Shown: piece after piece, positions 45,816-58,022 of the stretch
How the letters are laid out: each line of letters starts with the position of its first letter
How positions within the stretch are numbered: the stretch's first letter is position 1
Origin: Andrena cerasifolii
Taxonomy: Eukaryota > Arthropoda > Insecta > Hymenoptera > Andrenidae
Length of the DNA stretch: 64,000 nt
NCBI RefSeq assembly: GCF_050908995.1
Contig: NC_135123.1
Location: 10,416,001 to 10,480,000 of the forward strand
Direction: 5' to 3'
Notes under the pieces: generated by a model
Databases searched by the model: none
Seen by the model: the letters and a program-made list of their open reading frames with translations, nothing else
What the model was told of the DNA's origin: nothing
Made by a program: the position numbers and the translations under genes

Positions 45816-46859
45816 CTAACAGCTTTAGTATAAACCACGTTTTTCTGGATATCTACTAGCGCACGTCTGGTGGTACTAATGTATGTAATGTATCACGATC
45901 ACTGATTACCTACTGATTACCAATTATAGAACTTTTTAATTCGAGAGTAAAGGGTATGGAGAAACGAAGGAAGAGGGAGTGCACGTAACGATAGATACAG
46001 TGGAGACACCGATTCCACAGTAGCAGCAAACTTAATTTTCTTCGTCAGCTAGACAGAAGTCCTTTCCCCGGATTCTTCGGTGTGTACACCCTTCCTGCCA
46101 GTCTACCCCCGCAACCGCTTCCTTTTGGCAATCAAACGAGCAAGAAACGCTGCGGCTTCCGGCAGCTGGTTCTTCGTGGGCAGAACTTGCTCCTTCAAAG
46201 TTTGTCTCGCGTCGCCACCGCGCACGGTCGTAGCCTTGGGAAATTCAGAGAAATTTTCATGAAACTTATTAAGCACATGGAGAAAGTTGTTTGGCCCTGT
46301 TCACTGCTTTCGTGAGCAAAGCACTGTAACTTTCGAAAAACAGTTTCCCCTGCGCTGTGCCAGTGAACCCCAAACCTTTGTTCTCCCTGATATAACGTCA
46401 ATTAAAGACGCAACTATCGAGGACGTAGTACACACTTGGTAAAGGGATTTAACCAGTAGAAATATACTTAAGTTTATTTAACAAGCGCGAATTGCATGCG
46501 TTTGTGACTTTGTGACTTTTTTCTGCTGCAAACATTTAGGAAATTACGAATTACTAATGTAAGATTGAAGGAGTTCAGTTTTATTAATTCCCTTGCTGAA
46601 ACAATAATGCAAAGCAGTAATAGATTCGACTGAATGTGGAAAGGACCATTTTGAATATACCTAATCGCTAAGGTTCGCAGGATAATAGACAATTATTAGA
46701 TGGAGGGTGAGGTGACGACATAGTTAAAGGGTTAGATCATTGGGATATTTATTTCACATTCAGTTGTCCATATAAAACTATAGTCTTGTTACGCTCCTTC
46801 AACAAACTCTAAACACCATTGTAATTTTATTTAAATATTTATTTGATACAGTAATGGTC
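45816..46859. other. Non-coding DNA, nothing recognised
   Basis: Non-repetitive sequence with short open frames lacking motifs. Confidence 0.45.
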
Positions 46860-47110
46860 CCAATTTCTTCAACAGAACCAACCAACCCCATTACACACCC
46901 CGCTAATGACAACAGCATTTAATTTAAGCTTGAAACCCAACACCTACATAATCCAATTTCCATTAATAATACAACACTTTCACAATTTCCCTTCCACTGT
47001 CACTCCCATTGCCAGCATGACTAATCAAACTCAACCGCTAAATTTTCCTCTTCTCATAGTCGTAAACCTACTAAATTCTACAACATTACTAGGAGTACCA
47101 CATACAACTA
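46860..47110 (+). other. G-depleted, strand-asymmetric tract
   Basis: The plus strand is strikingly poor in G over about 250 bases (AACCAACCAACCCCATTACA-type sequence). It supports a 95-codon open frame (46906-47193) rich in Thr, Asn, Pro and Ile. The bias resembles a mitochondrial strand, but I do not recognise a mitochondrial gene in the translation. Function unknown. Confidence 0.5.
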
Positions 47111-49050
47111 TTTCTATTGTTTCGCACTTAAAACTCTGGTTTCATAGCATGCATAGTAATCGCCCGCCGCTCCCATTAATATATTCCATTTAAACAGCGA
47201 TCCTAGCCAGCAACATTGTAAACCCCGGTGCCAGAGAACGGTTCCCCGTGTCCGCAGTTCCATCCATTCCTTCGCTCGCGCAACAATTTCCAGCAAGAGC
47301 GTTCGTAAATATTTATTGGCGATAATCGCCTGAAAGGTTCCCTTAGCGTGTATTTGCCACACCACACAACGCCGTGGTAAATATAATAGCGAGCCGTCCC
47401 ACGTGCTCCATAGATAGCGACGTCTCGGTGGCTCTTACGCCACTGTACATACACCCTCTCTTCCTTCTACATACATTGCTACAAACTGCACGCGTTATAA
47501 GACGGGCGTACACTGTACCCGTGGATGTTTGTCCGTGTCCTTGTGCTACAGACTCGCTCTATGTACATACACGACTTAGCTCGAGGAGTTTGCTAGCGTT
47601 CTTGCTTGCATTTGCCTAACCGCGTTAACGGATCCTGATCCAAATATCAGCCACCCGTACCCCGAAGGGCGCTCAGCCGAAAGCTTCCTCAACTGGATCG
47701 TGCCAAGAACTGCAACCACCTTTTGTGTCGTTCAGCTCCCCTCGGAAGACAGGAGGGTCCTGCGGGAGGGTTCAGCAGTGGCTTTAAAAGCTTTTGCAAA
47801 AGGCTTGCGCAAGGTGCTATCGTGTTTTAAATAAAATGTTTCGCGTTACTGAATTTTATGCACGTCGCTGGAGAATTGTTACGATGCCTACCTACGCGCC
47901 ATTGCTTCTGGTCGAAAATACAATCTTCGAAATTGTTTGTGAGGAGATTCGTTAATGTTTAACTTTAAACCGTGGATGACTTGGTAGCTGAACATGTGAT
48001 GGATAGCTTGTCTGATTTAATCAATCATGTAATTAATTCATATACCTATGTAGATTTCAGAATAAGCTGTTATGTTAGGTACAAAGTTCCTATTATTTTT
48101 GAGAAAGTAATCTAGACTTATTACTTATCTATACTTATATAATCGTTGTGTCACTGATTCATCACCGTCCAGCCCAAACCGCTGACCCTGGAAACATGAA
48201 ATTCGGAGGGTATATTGATTTTGTGAAGTAGGTGCTGGATAAGAAGGGATTTTCTGAAATTCCAACCCGAAGGGGGTAAAAACGGGTGAAATATGTTTTC
48301 TAGGTTTCCTTATTGTTTCTTAGGCCCGATTAGATATCAACTTAGTTTTTACTTCGAGAGGTTACCCACATAAATTTGCACATTAGTGTGTTGTGTAATT
48401 TTACGAATGTATGATTTACGTTTGCAGTGAAACAATAAGTAAATTAACATTTTCTGGTCCCTGTTGCAGATGAGTGGCAAACGAACTAGGAGCTTCAAGT
48501 GCGCGGTTCACCATCGTGACCGTGAGGTTTGCTCGGAAAACGATTTTCATCTCCTCGTGCAGGAACCTCCTCTTTTTCACAGGTATGAATTACCAAGGCA
48601 ATTATATTTCGTTATCAATGACGTCAGTTCTATCCAAGAATAACGTAAAAGCACATTTTAATGAACAACAATTTTACAGCAAATTTTAGCACGCTATTGT
48701 ATAATAAGAAATAGGCAGGTATTGACCAACATGCCACTATTACTTTTTAATATTGAAGTGCGTCACAGGTCATTGCTTAATCTTCACTTGGCGGATGCAG
48801 GGGTTATTTGAAGCCATCCTGTACGTTAGTATCGTGTTTTTAAAAAAATCAGGATACAGTATTTCTTCGCTAAGAACTCGGGTTGGCCTACACGTTAAGA
48901 AGCACATTACAAAACCAACAGGCTTTATTCTCGGAGAAAATCGATTCCAGAAATTCATCAAGTACGTATAGACTTGATTAAAAATCGTTTCCATAATCAA
49001 AACCGTAAATCCCTCATTTTCAAATTTCGAATCATTTTTACGCAAAGGAT
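47111..49050. other. Non-coding DNA, possible diffuse repeat near 48.2 kb
   Basis: 48170-48300 contains CTGGAAACATGAAATTCGGA, GATAAGAAGGGATTTTCTGA and AACCCGAAGGGGGTAAAAAC, phrasing typical of high-copy insect repeats. There is no second copy in the window, so this is only a suspicion. Nothing else recognised. Confidence 0.35.
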
Positions 49051-49683
49051 TGGGGTTTGTCGATTTTTAAAAGCCGGATTTAAAATCCGGATTTTTTGTA
49101 TAAATTTATAACATTCGAAAACCGGGTTTTAAATTAAAAATAAACGGTTTTATAAGTAGAATTAATATGTAAAAACGTTAACATTTTTACTTGAAATTGC
49201 CTCGGATACAAGCATATTGTAGTAGGTTACAGTTTACTGTAAAACTAATCTTCATTAGATCATATATTTGCTGAAGAAAAATACTAAATAAAATATAGAT
49301 TAATAATTTCTATTTTATACTGATTTTAGTTATTTTAGTTTTTTCTTTCATTTGCATTTCTATGCAGTGTATTGTATTGTGTCATATTTTTATAGATCCA
49401 TAAATATTAAATGAACTAAAAAATTGTACAGATTTGCAAGTATTTCAGATTAAAATTTTTTTTATTTATTTGATTTTGTATAAATAGAGTATATTTTATT
49501 TTGTTATATTTTTGTAATTCCATAAATATTAAAAAAAGTGAAAATTTTAAAATAACTACAAATATATATTTTGTATTTTAATTATATTTTTGCGAGAATT
49601 CGAAAACCAGTTCAATCTGTTTTTGAGGAATACTATAATTCCAAAAGCGTTTTTTTCAAAAGGCGGTTTTTGCATAAACCCTA
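49051..49683. mobile_element. hAT-like element, 633 bp, very AT-rich
   Basis: The left end is TGGGGTTTGTCGATTTTTAAA then AGCCGG. The reverse complement of the right end is TAGGGTTTATGCAAAAACCG then CC. Flanks GCAAAGGAT (49042-49050) and GCAAGGAT (49684-49691) fit an 8-bp duplication with a single-base slip. The interior contains two diverged repeats of about 115 bp (near 49376 and 49491) sharing CATAAATATTAAA. No transposase frame; non-autonomous. Confidence 0.68.
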
Positions 49684-52600
49684 GCAAGGATCCATTTCCC
49701 CCGAAATTCTCAAAATCAAGTTTTCCTCATACGAAGCCCGAAAAACAAATATTCCGCATTTTCAATTTTTGTTCCCTTAAACTGTGAACAATCGCCCCTT
49801 TGCTATTGTACCACCAATGACCCAAGTACCACTCTGTATGATGCTGATACCAAATGCCTCGTAGCTTTCTGAGCAAGAGAAGATATCCGAGTGCAAGTCA
49901 GATTAATTTTGAAGAAAAAGCTCGGCAAGGTGAAGCCTGATAAAGGCTATCCGTCAACGACGCGACGTTAAAAGGCGAGCGTAGGAAGCGGAAAGCGGCT
50001 GAGGCAAAGTAGAGGAGCAGGTGGGACGACGGCAAAGAGAAGTAGAAGGTCCCGCATTTTATTATTCCGCTGAAACATCCGACGACAGTGACGTCGAGGA
50101 CCGTTCCTACAGAATTTCTGTTCTGCAATTTTATGCCTCGCATCGTTACCCATGCGAGAGAACCTCGGGAAAGTAGCGACGTATACACGCGATGACCTGT
50201 GAAACATCAACGTCTTCCTGCTTACTACTGCACACCCCCTCCTCGGCGTGACGCTCCACTGTCTTTTTCGGTTGCTACTCCGTTGCCCCCCGTTGCTTCT
50301 ATTCTACGGAGCGAGCGAACGCGTTTTCCAGCCAATGCTTAGCCTTTAGAGACTCGGCTTCACAGTTTGCTTAAAATATTTCCTTGATTATACACAGCTG
50401 CCATTCTTTCACTCGATGCCCCTTCCCTAGACGGGGAAGGGAACATCGATAAATTTTAGAGGCGGAGGGACTATTCTGTTTAATTTTAACGCGGCTCGAT
50501 TCTTTTCCTTCGAATCGTTGAAACGCGCATAAATCAACGAGTTTCATTTTTATGTAGAAAGTTAGTTCGGTCAGAAAATGGCCCTGGCAATCGACGCTGC
50601 TATAAAGTTAAAGAAAAACAAAATTTAGTTTAGTGCATTTATTATAAATTGCCTGATAAGGTTAGAAGCTTCTCCTTCGAAGCAAGTCTCTATCAAAGTG
50701 TTAATCGGGCACGTCAGCTGGGATTTGTGCGCATGGAACAAGATATTCGATTCATAACCAGGGACATTCCAGTCGACGACAGTCCCCGGGGTGCGTGGCA
50801 GCGAAATTAATCGATTTTTCCTCCCGTGAGCAACCCGATAAGATTAATAGGCAGGGGTATGTATCAAGGATCGAGGAGGCGCCGGGTCTCCCGAGCGTAG
50901 TCGATTCGACTTGTTTCTGGGTGCCATTCATAAATAATTCATCGTATCGTCGGCGCAGGAGATCAGAAGGGGAAACGCGAGAAAAACGAACGCGCGGTGG
51001 GAGGGAGGAAACCAGAGTAACAGGAACAAGAAAAGACGCGACAAACGTGCACGCGGCAGAAGGGGAGGGGGGAGGCGTGACGGGAGGGGGAAAAAAATAA
51101 ATGAAGGGGAAATTACAGACGGGAGGAGAGATGCGGAAAACACGGTGTGTACAGAGAGATCAAAGGGTGAAGAATGAAGAAACGGGGCTGAAGAGAAACA
51201 AACGATTAAATGTGTGGGGGAAGAGTCTTTACAAGTGTCTTTGAAGAAAAAATTAATGAGGGCGGATAATGAAGCAGGTGCGCTCGCAGAAAAGTAAAGA
51301 GGAGTTGCTTTAATTTGTGACATGGATTATTTCTTATGAAAATTTTTAATGGTCAGGGTCTATCATTGTGTCTTAGGATTCCGTAGCAAAGTGAATTCGT
51401 CCGTTGCCTTGTCGCTTTCAGAGATTTCTTAGACAGCTTTCAGTCCAGCGAAACATTCCAACGTAATGGGCATAAAATTGAGGGGAGGAGTATCTCGTAT
51501 AAACGATTTATTTCGTACTAAATTCTGAAACATGTCTGGAATAAGATCAGTCTTTTTACTTACGCTAGTCGATGGAAATTATTTCAAGCTTTGGATCCTC
51601 TGCATGCACGGGATTGTAAGAACCAGTAAAATTCCCTGTTTCTTTGCCAATTCTTGATAAATCAAGTCAACTGTTTACAGTTAATGATTGATAAACTCTC
51701 GAATGTAGGGGGAATTTGAGAAAGAGAATTCGCCAATATTTAAACCGTAACTATATTTTCAAATTAACCAACATGTGCTCTGATACCCGTCTGCAAAGTA
51801 CACAAGAAATTCCTCGAATGAGCGATACACCGGAGGGCTGTAAAAAAAAATTTCACCTACCTGGCCAGATGGTGCATAAAAAGAAAGTATAGCAAAGTTG
51901 AGTACCTTTTATCCCGCCCCTCACCCCCAAGAGTGAAACTATGAAATTTCTGCAAACACACCGAGACGCGACACGTCACAACGGAGACGCATTTAAAGTT
52001 CCACCAAAGCCGTTTAAAATTGTCCCTCGTTAATAGATTCACCTAAATAATGACCGCGGTTTCACAGCGATAGAGAGAAAAAAAAGGAAGGGACAGGGAG
52101 GAGAGAGAGAGAGGGGGGAACAAGGGGCAGCGACGAAAATGACGAAAGATGAGCGGGTAGGGTGGCGATAAAAGCATCGAGGAGCATAAAGAGGCGAAGC
52201 AAATCAAAAGTAAAAGTGGAGCAAAACGTAATAATTCGCAGCCCTGTCCTACCCCCAGCTCCGCCATCGCCGTCCCTACCCTCTCTCCCTCCCTCTGTTT
52301 CGTCTGCTACAGTATGAAATCTCTGCGCTACCAAGGAGAAATTCCTGTGCACACAAGATAAGAAGCAACGGCAACCTGCAGACAAGCTCTTTGCAAATAA
52401 AATATCGCTCGGGTGTCAAGCGAACAGGGGGAGGGCGGGATGAGAGGAGGGAGGAAAGAGCAGGGAAACGGAGGGTGGCCGGGCGGAAATATAACGAGAC
52501 GATATTCCAGGCAGGTAGCGCGAGCACGCTTGGAATTCGACGCGAGTAGAGCCCTTAAGTCTCGCGGCGCAGCCCCTTTCCTCGTCGACGCTCCTGTTCC

Positions 52601-53317
52601 GCAGCCACGACGCCGCGACGCCTCGACGCCCCCTTTCGTCGCCGACCACGGCGCCGGCGGAGAACCATGCAAATTTTTGCGGCGAGCCGGGGGAAAGGTG
52701 TAAAAGTGGCTGGCATGGCACCCCGGAGACCGCGGGGCCGCTTTGACATCGAGAAACTGAGGATACTTTATTGCAGGCGACCAGTCTTCCTTGGGGCAAT
52801 CGCAAACGAACGCGGTGAATTCGAGATAGCGCCGGCTCGGCAGGAGCCAACGATTTGTCCATCCATTCGTCATACGCTTAGATTTTACAATCGCCCGACG
52901 GTGACGAAAGCCGACGCGGCGTTTCGGCTACCGGTGAGCAGGGTGACCGAGGTTCCTGTCACCGATCTCGGGTGGAACTATCGCATATTATTGGTGCGCA
53001 ACGTGTGTGGTCATTTGTCAAACGCGTGGAGGGGGCTGCTGATAAATTGGCCGGGAAATACGGTTTAAAGTTCTGCCTTTTGTGGGCCTTTGATGCAACA
53101 TAAGCGCTTGATTTGAGCATGGAAGTGTAGTTTAGTCGCAACAGCGACTTGATAACTCGTTAAGGATGTACCGAAATTATCATCAAAATGCTACCAAGTT
53201 AACGAAAATTTGTGAGATTGTTCTTTTTAATCCTCCTGGGGTGCTCCAAAAATTTTAAACGAATTCACTAATCAGTTGATGAGTTATAACGATTTTAATT
53301 TTCACTGATTTTACACG
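49684..53317. other. Non-coding DNA with purine-rich and CpG-rich blocks
   Basis: 50960-51290 and 52070-52150 are purine-rich on the plus strand (GGGAGGGAGGAAACC, GGAGAGAGAGAGAGGGGGG). 52500-53030 is GC/CpG-rich with overlapping open frames on both strands, the longest about 181 codons (minus strand). None shows a domain. The blocks could be regulatory, but that is not shown. Confidence 0.45.
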
Positions 53318-53357
53318 TAGAGCAGACCGGGGCTAGTTGATACAGGGGGGTTGATAC
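53318..53357 (+). mobile_element. Orphan TA-element terminus (GGGGCTAGTTGATACA phrase)
   Basis: TAGAGCAGACCGGGGCTAGT then TGATACAGGGGGGTTGATAC matches the 13932 end and includes two phrase units (CTAGTTGATACA and GGTTGATACA). No right end was found downstream within 1 kb. Confidence 0.6.
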
Positions 53358-53595
53358 AGACTTATCTCGACACCGTATATATGTAGCTTCATTTGAGCGA
53401 GATATGTGAAGTTTGTTGTTCAATTCTTTCCTAGGATCCAGCGTACACATGTGTACCTCGGCGTTAACAATCGTTTTTTAACTGTTTTCGTTTAAATAGA
53501 GAAAAAGTAATGATTTCTTAGGCATTTCCGATAATTTCACTGAAGAGTGTTTCTAACAAAAGTTAGATCTTAAAATTCAGAAAATTCCTATGGCG

Positions 53596-53613
53596 CCCCC
53601 CCCCCCCCCCCCC
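53596..53613 (+). repeat. C18 homopolymer
   Basis: Eighteen consecutive C bases. It is the longest such run in the window, which also has G15 at 13328, G12 at 19121, C13 at 45172 and C12 at 62969. Confidence 0.9.
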
Positions 53614-56429
53614 ACGCCCTTTCTCCTGACCCCTTAGGCACGTGCTTATTTTGCTTATTGGTTAATCCAGCACTGCGTTTATTCCATCGAAACCGTGCCT
53701 TTGCGAGCACCGTTGTTCCAACGACATTTCCCCGGACGGGGTCAGCTTTAAGTTTAAAAGCAGAGAGGCACGCGCGGATCTTTAGCAGCCTGCGCTCCAT
53801 AATTTTAATCTGCCGCCGTCTATACGTCGCTTTCGCCGGCACGCGCGCAAGAGAGAGACGTTTTTAATCGCAGTTCCCCCTGGAGCGCGTGGCGAGCGGG
53901 AAAATTTCTACGAGAAACACGGCTATTAAGCGTAGATTCCTTTCTGTTCTTCCACTCCCTCGGTTTATAAAGCCGTCGCGCGGCGGTTCCCTCGTTCCTT
54001 GCGCGAAAGCGCTCGTTTTATGCTTCACCCTCGGCGGGAGAGTCGGGTTCGAGGCTGGCTTTCCGCGTGCCCAGTCTGCGGATACATAATACATAAACCG
54101 GCTCGGATAGATATGTATAATCCACCACAGAGCCGCGAAACAAAGACCACCCCCTCCCATTTGCGCTGTTTAAATTTTAGTTAAGCCCGACGTGTTAATA
54201 CGACCGATTTCGTTTTTGCCCTGCCGTAGCTGCTGCGCCCAGCATCGCCATCGTGCCTCCAGATCTCCTTTTAACAGAGGGACAAAACGCGTCGGGGTTT
54301 GTCCTGTGGAAAATAAAGGTACCCGGGCAAATCGGGGCACATGTATATGTTATACATTTATATTACGATTTTTGCAGTATAAAGTGCTTGCAATTAATTA
54401 CTCGCGTTTCGTGAAGAGCTAGACGTGATTAATTCACTAAATTAATTGAGTTTAAACTCTACCACATCTGGGCCATTATAATTGTCGAATTATTGTTGGA
54501 ACAATTTACTAAACAGGAATATTGAAATTAAAGGTATGTAATTATGTAGCCACAGTCGCGGGGTGATGAATCGATTCGTCGAATAATTATGCGATTTATG
54601 GAAACGTTGAGAATTCTGGATATTTTTTAATTATCTTAGGAGAAAATAGATTTATAGTAGGGGAAAGTTTATTTTTTCCTGCTAGCATAAAGTCAGGCGG
54701 CAAAATAAACTTTGGACACCGCTAGAAATCTTAATTGGACCTTACAATCTGTTAGTCGATTCCAATACTGATGCTTTTGTTTCGTAGAGGAAATATACAG
54801 CTTTCAGGTTACATATCGTTTCATTAGATGGCATTAGCTGTTTTCATTAAATTTAAAATTTTCTTTATTTTTCCGACATACTGTGTATATCGTAGGAAAG
54901 GAAGTCATATTATTATATTGCCTTTCTATTTCCTTCTATTTGCCAATTTTCAATCTGTCAATTTACTTAATACTTCTCAATGGCCAATATGGTACCTTAT
55001 CTATCCCTCTGCTTTATTTTCCTTATCTTTCTTCTTCTACGTTCTGTCTTTCATACTTGTTATCGTTGAATGTCAAGTGTCTCGGGGGCGTTAAAACCAT
55101 TGCCAGAAAAGGCAACTGACGTAAATTGACATCGCAGGGAATATAATTTCTCGACGGATTGACGTAAATTGACATCGCCGAGAAATCTTGCGGAATCAAA
55201 GGCAGGAGAGTCGCAAAGACCGATTCAAGTTTTCCTCATTAAATAAAGGAAAGAGGAATTACCAGCACAGCTGTACACCATTTAGGTACTTATTTACGAA
55301 ACAAAGCAAACGGTCCTAGCTTTGCGGAAAATCGCAATTGGGAACATATTTTCCGAGCACAATTTCGAAAAACGTTAATACATCATTGCATCGCGATCTA
55401 AGCATAGATCCTTCGCGCTCCCTGTTGCATTATTTTTTCGGTTTTTTAACCTTCCTGAAAAAAAATACAATTATAAAATGCAAAACGCGTAGAAGCCCAG
55501 TAAATGACCGCATAGCTTTAATCAGAATTGTACTTATTAATGTTTGCTTAATACGCGTAACTAAAAATATAGGATATTAAAAGTGCAACTACACTCCATT
55601 TATAAACATAATATAATGTTTAAATTTATAATTTACATTTCTTTGTCTTCACTGGTTCGCGGTCAGTTACTGGTTGGTTTACCCTACCCTTACTGTTTGC
55701 ACGAAACGAGCAACAATTTCTAAAAAGAAGCGCGCCGAAACTTTTCACGCTCGCCAGTTACTTGAATGAAAGGTGTTTATGGAACGAGGGGAATAGAGCC
55801 ACGATAGATTCTACCACGAGATACCAACGTCCACGGCAACTTTGTCGTTGCTCGCCTATATATTGTATGTATCCCGTGCTTATTGTCGACCCTCAAAGGG
55901 CCCCCTGTCTCCCTCGGAACGTCAAAGATCGTTGAGAGCGGAAAAGAAGCCAGCAAATTAGAGACCGTAGACGACAATGCAGTCTGTGCTTCTTTGTAAA
56001 CGCGCGTCCCATTTCCACGCGTTTCCCCCAGCACGTCGCCCTTTCCCTATACCATCCCCGTGAAAAAGCGACGAGCCCGCGATACAGTAAGAACCAACGG
56101 ACCCGATCCTCTTTGCAATTCGACGCTAATACCGCCCCCTCCCCCCTCCCCCCTCCAATCTCCTTTTCCCCCTTTCAACCATAATTTATTTCGATGCAAC
56201 AAACGAAGCACAGGTTACAGAGAATTACCCACCTGATTAACCCGCTAACGAAATTATTTCTCCGGCTGAAATGCCCTTTGTGAATTATATTCAAGAAACA
56301 CTAAAATGGAATTAACTCGTTTCGATTGCAGTGGATGCTAGAATAGAAATACTTTTACATTTTTAAGGGCTATTAACTAATTTTGTCCCAAGTGGGGGTA
56401 TTTTTAAATAATGAGTTCACACGACTTTT
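53614..56429. other. Non-coding DNA, no gene recognised
   Basis: 53640-54180 is GC/CpG-rich. TGACGTAAATTGACATCGC is directly repeated at 55117-55135 and 55160-55178 with a 24-base spacer. A C-rich stretch lies at 56134-56175. No open frame has a motif. Confidence 0.45.
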
Positions 56430-56748
56430 TTAAACCTTCGTGGCCATTTTTTTAGTTATCTACCATTTTCGTATTTTTTAATGTTTTAACTTTTCATTGA
56501 TAATTGTACATTCGTAATGCTTGTACAATCATGGTCGAATAGTCCTTTTCTAGAAATGTAAATTTTTATATGATAAAATTTGTAGATGAAAATGAGCGAT
56601 TTTTTCACGGTTGTGGGAAAAAAGTGATTTTTTAATTTGTTTTGCGATAAATCGTAAACATCCCCTTTGGATGTCGTAAAGGCGCGACGTTTTAACTCGA
56701 AAATTGCTCCTGGGGTGCGATACACCCCGTGTGACCACGAAGGGTTAA
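56430..56748. mobile_element. TTAA-flanked TIR element, about 311 bp
   Basis: The left end TTAAACCTTCGTGGCCA pairs with the right end, which in complement reads TTAACCCTTCGTGGTCACAC. TTAA is present at 56430-56433 and 56745-56748. The TIR is short (about 14 bp). A related end (TTAACCCTTCGCGGCCACAC) lies inside the element at 33507-33927. The interior is AT-rich with no transposase motif. Confidence 0.65.
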
Positions 56749-57178
56749 TTAATTCCTAAGTTAATGCTTGACTTTTGTGTTTCATTTGACATGTCACAGT
56801 GTAAATTTGGTCATCGTTGTTACACAGTATCGTAATAATAATTAGATAATGGGTACAATAAAGCTTGGAGATCAATTCGGCAGGTGTAGGATCTCCTCCT
56901 CGATATGTGCACCATGTGAGTGCATAAAGGGGGGAAAGGATGGGGTATTTACTTACGTTGAAGGAGAGAATAAACAAAAGCTTTTTGGTAATCTGTTTTG
57001 CGTATATTTATACCTAGCTACGTTGCAACTGATACACTTGTTACATCATTCGAAGTTACTAATGCATTGCGTACTTTTGAAGGGAACCATTACAAAGGTA
57101 TTTCAGTGTAAACAATTTCTTCGACTACATAGTGGGGTTGTTTTCATGTCCTTGCAACTTTATGATTTTCATCGCATC
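56749..57178. other. Non-coding DNA, nothing recognised
   Basis: A 111-codon plus-strand open frame (56849-57184) ends exactly at the target duplication of the next element. It has no recognised domain and is treated as chance. Confidence 0.4.
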
Positions 57179-57444
57179 ATTTAGGGCAGTGGTGGCGAAC
57201 CTTTTTATCTGTGCGTGCCAAAAATTTATAACTAATATTTATCGAATTGCTGATATGCCGGGTAGTTTGTAATAGGGCTGAGAAATTAATAGAAAAATAA
57301 TCATTGCAGAATTTTATTGAAACAAGTTTAACAAATAACATAGAATTTCATAAGAATGCTGGATTTTCATAACCATATAATAATTATTTCAGAATAATAA
57401 TAATATTAATAACAATAGTGGATAACAAGTAATGGACGAGACTC

Positions 57445-57567
57445 ACAAGGGAAGATCCCGAACCCGAAAATTCAAAAAATTCTTAAACTTTGTGAATATG
57501 TAGAGGATTTCCTCCTGATTACAACGCAATTTTTGTTTGCTGCCCAAATTCACTCTAAGCGGGTGTG
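57445..57567 (+). repeat. Dispersed repeat B, copy 3
   Basis: Begins with ACAAGGGAAGATCCCGAACC as in copy 1 and continues through GAATATGTAG, GATTTCCTCCTGATTA and GCTGCCCAAATTCACTC. It is truncated at GGGTGTGG, where family E sequence begins. It lies inside the hAT element. Confidence 0.8.
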
Positions 57568-57584
57568 GGGCGGATTAGATTGTA

Positions 57585-57793
57585 AGGGTGGCCGCAGGCC
57601 ATTTATTATATTAAAGTTTTGACTAATAAGAATAATAATCGAAAGTCTTTTGCATGATAACTGTTCAAAATGATGTATATATAGATATAAAAGTAAACAC
57701 TGCATATCAAATTCCTAATTAAAAAATATTAAATTAATAAGGGCGGCAATATTGTTTTTGCACCTGGGCGGCCAAAACCCAGGAACGGCCCTG
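57585..57793 (+). repeat. Family E element, second copy (nested in hAT)
   Basis: GTGGCCGCAGGCCATTTATT and TTTGACTAATAAGAATAATA match the 16429-16500 region. The right end CCCAGGAACGGCCCTG matches 16730-16745. The left TIR is missing, so the copy is either 5'-truncated or joined to repeat B at about 57567. Confidence 0.65.
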
Positions 57794-58022
57794 GTTGCCA
57801 GCAATTTGCTGCTTTTAAATCTAACCCAAAGAGTAATAACAAAGTACAATAATAACATAAAGACAACATAAATGCAATATGTTACGAAAAAAAAAATAAA
57901 ATACGAAACCAAAAATATACAGTAATTATATAATACAGATATTAATGTTATGGCCTGCAAATCATTGACGTGCCAGGCAAAATTTCCGTGCGTGCCATAG
58001 GTTCGCCGTACCTGATTTAGGG

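Larger units (their letters stand above)
57187..58014. mobile_element. hAT element, 828 bp, exact 8-bp target duplication
   Basis: The left end is CAGTGGTGGCGAACCTTTTT. The right end in complement is CAGGTACGGCGAACCTATGG. ATTTAGGG occurs at 57179-57186 and again at 58015-58022. CAG-initiated TIRs with 8-bp duplications are diagnostic of hAT transposition. GCGTGCCA-type subterminal motifs are near both ends. The interior holds copies of dispersed repeat B and family E, so part of the interior is probably later insertions. No transposase frame was recognised. Confidence 0.88.

Noticed and set aside
45411..45859. Three overlapping open frames of 108-140 codons encoding Ile/Phe/Tyr/Ser-rich repeats
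   Set aside because: All three frames of a 25-bp stop-free minisatellite are open; there is no start context, and no non-repeat coding sequence around it.
52328..52873. 181-codon minus-strand open frame with overlapping frames on both strands
   Set aside because: Composition-driven in a GC-rich block, no motif.
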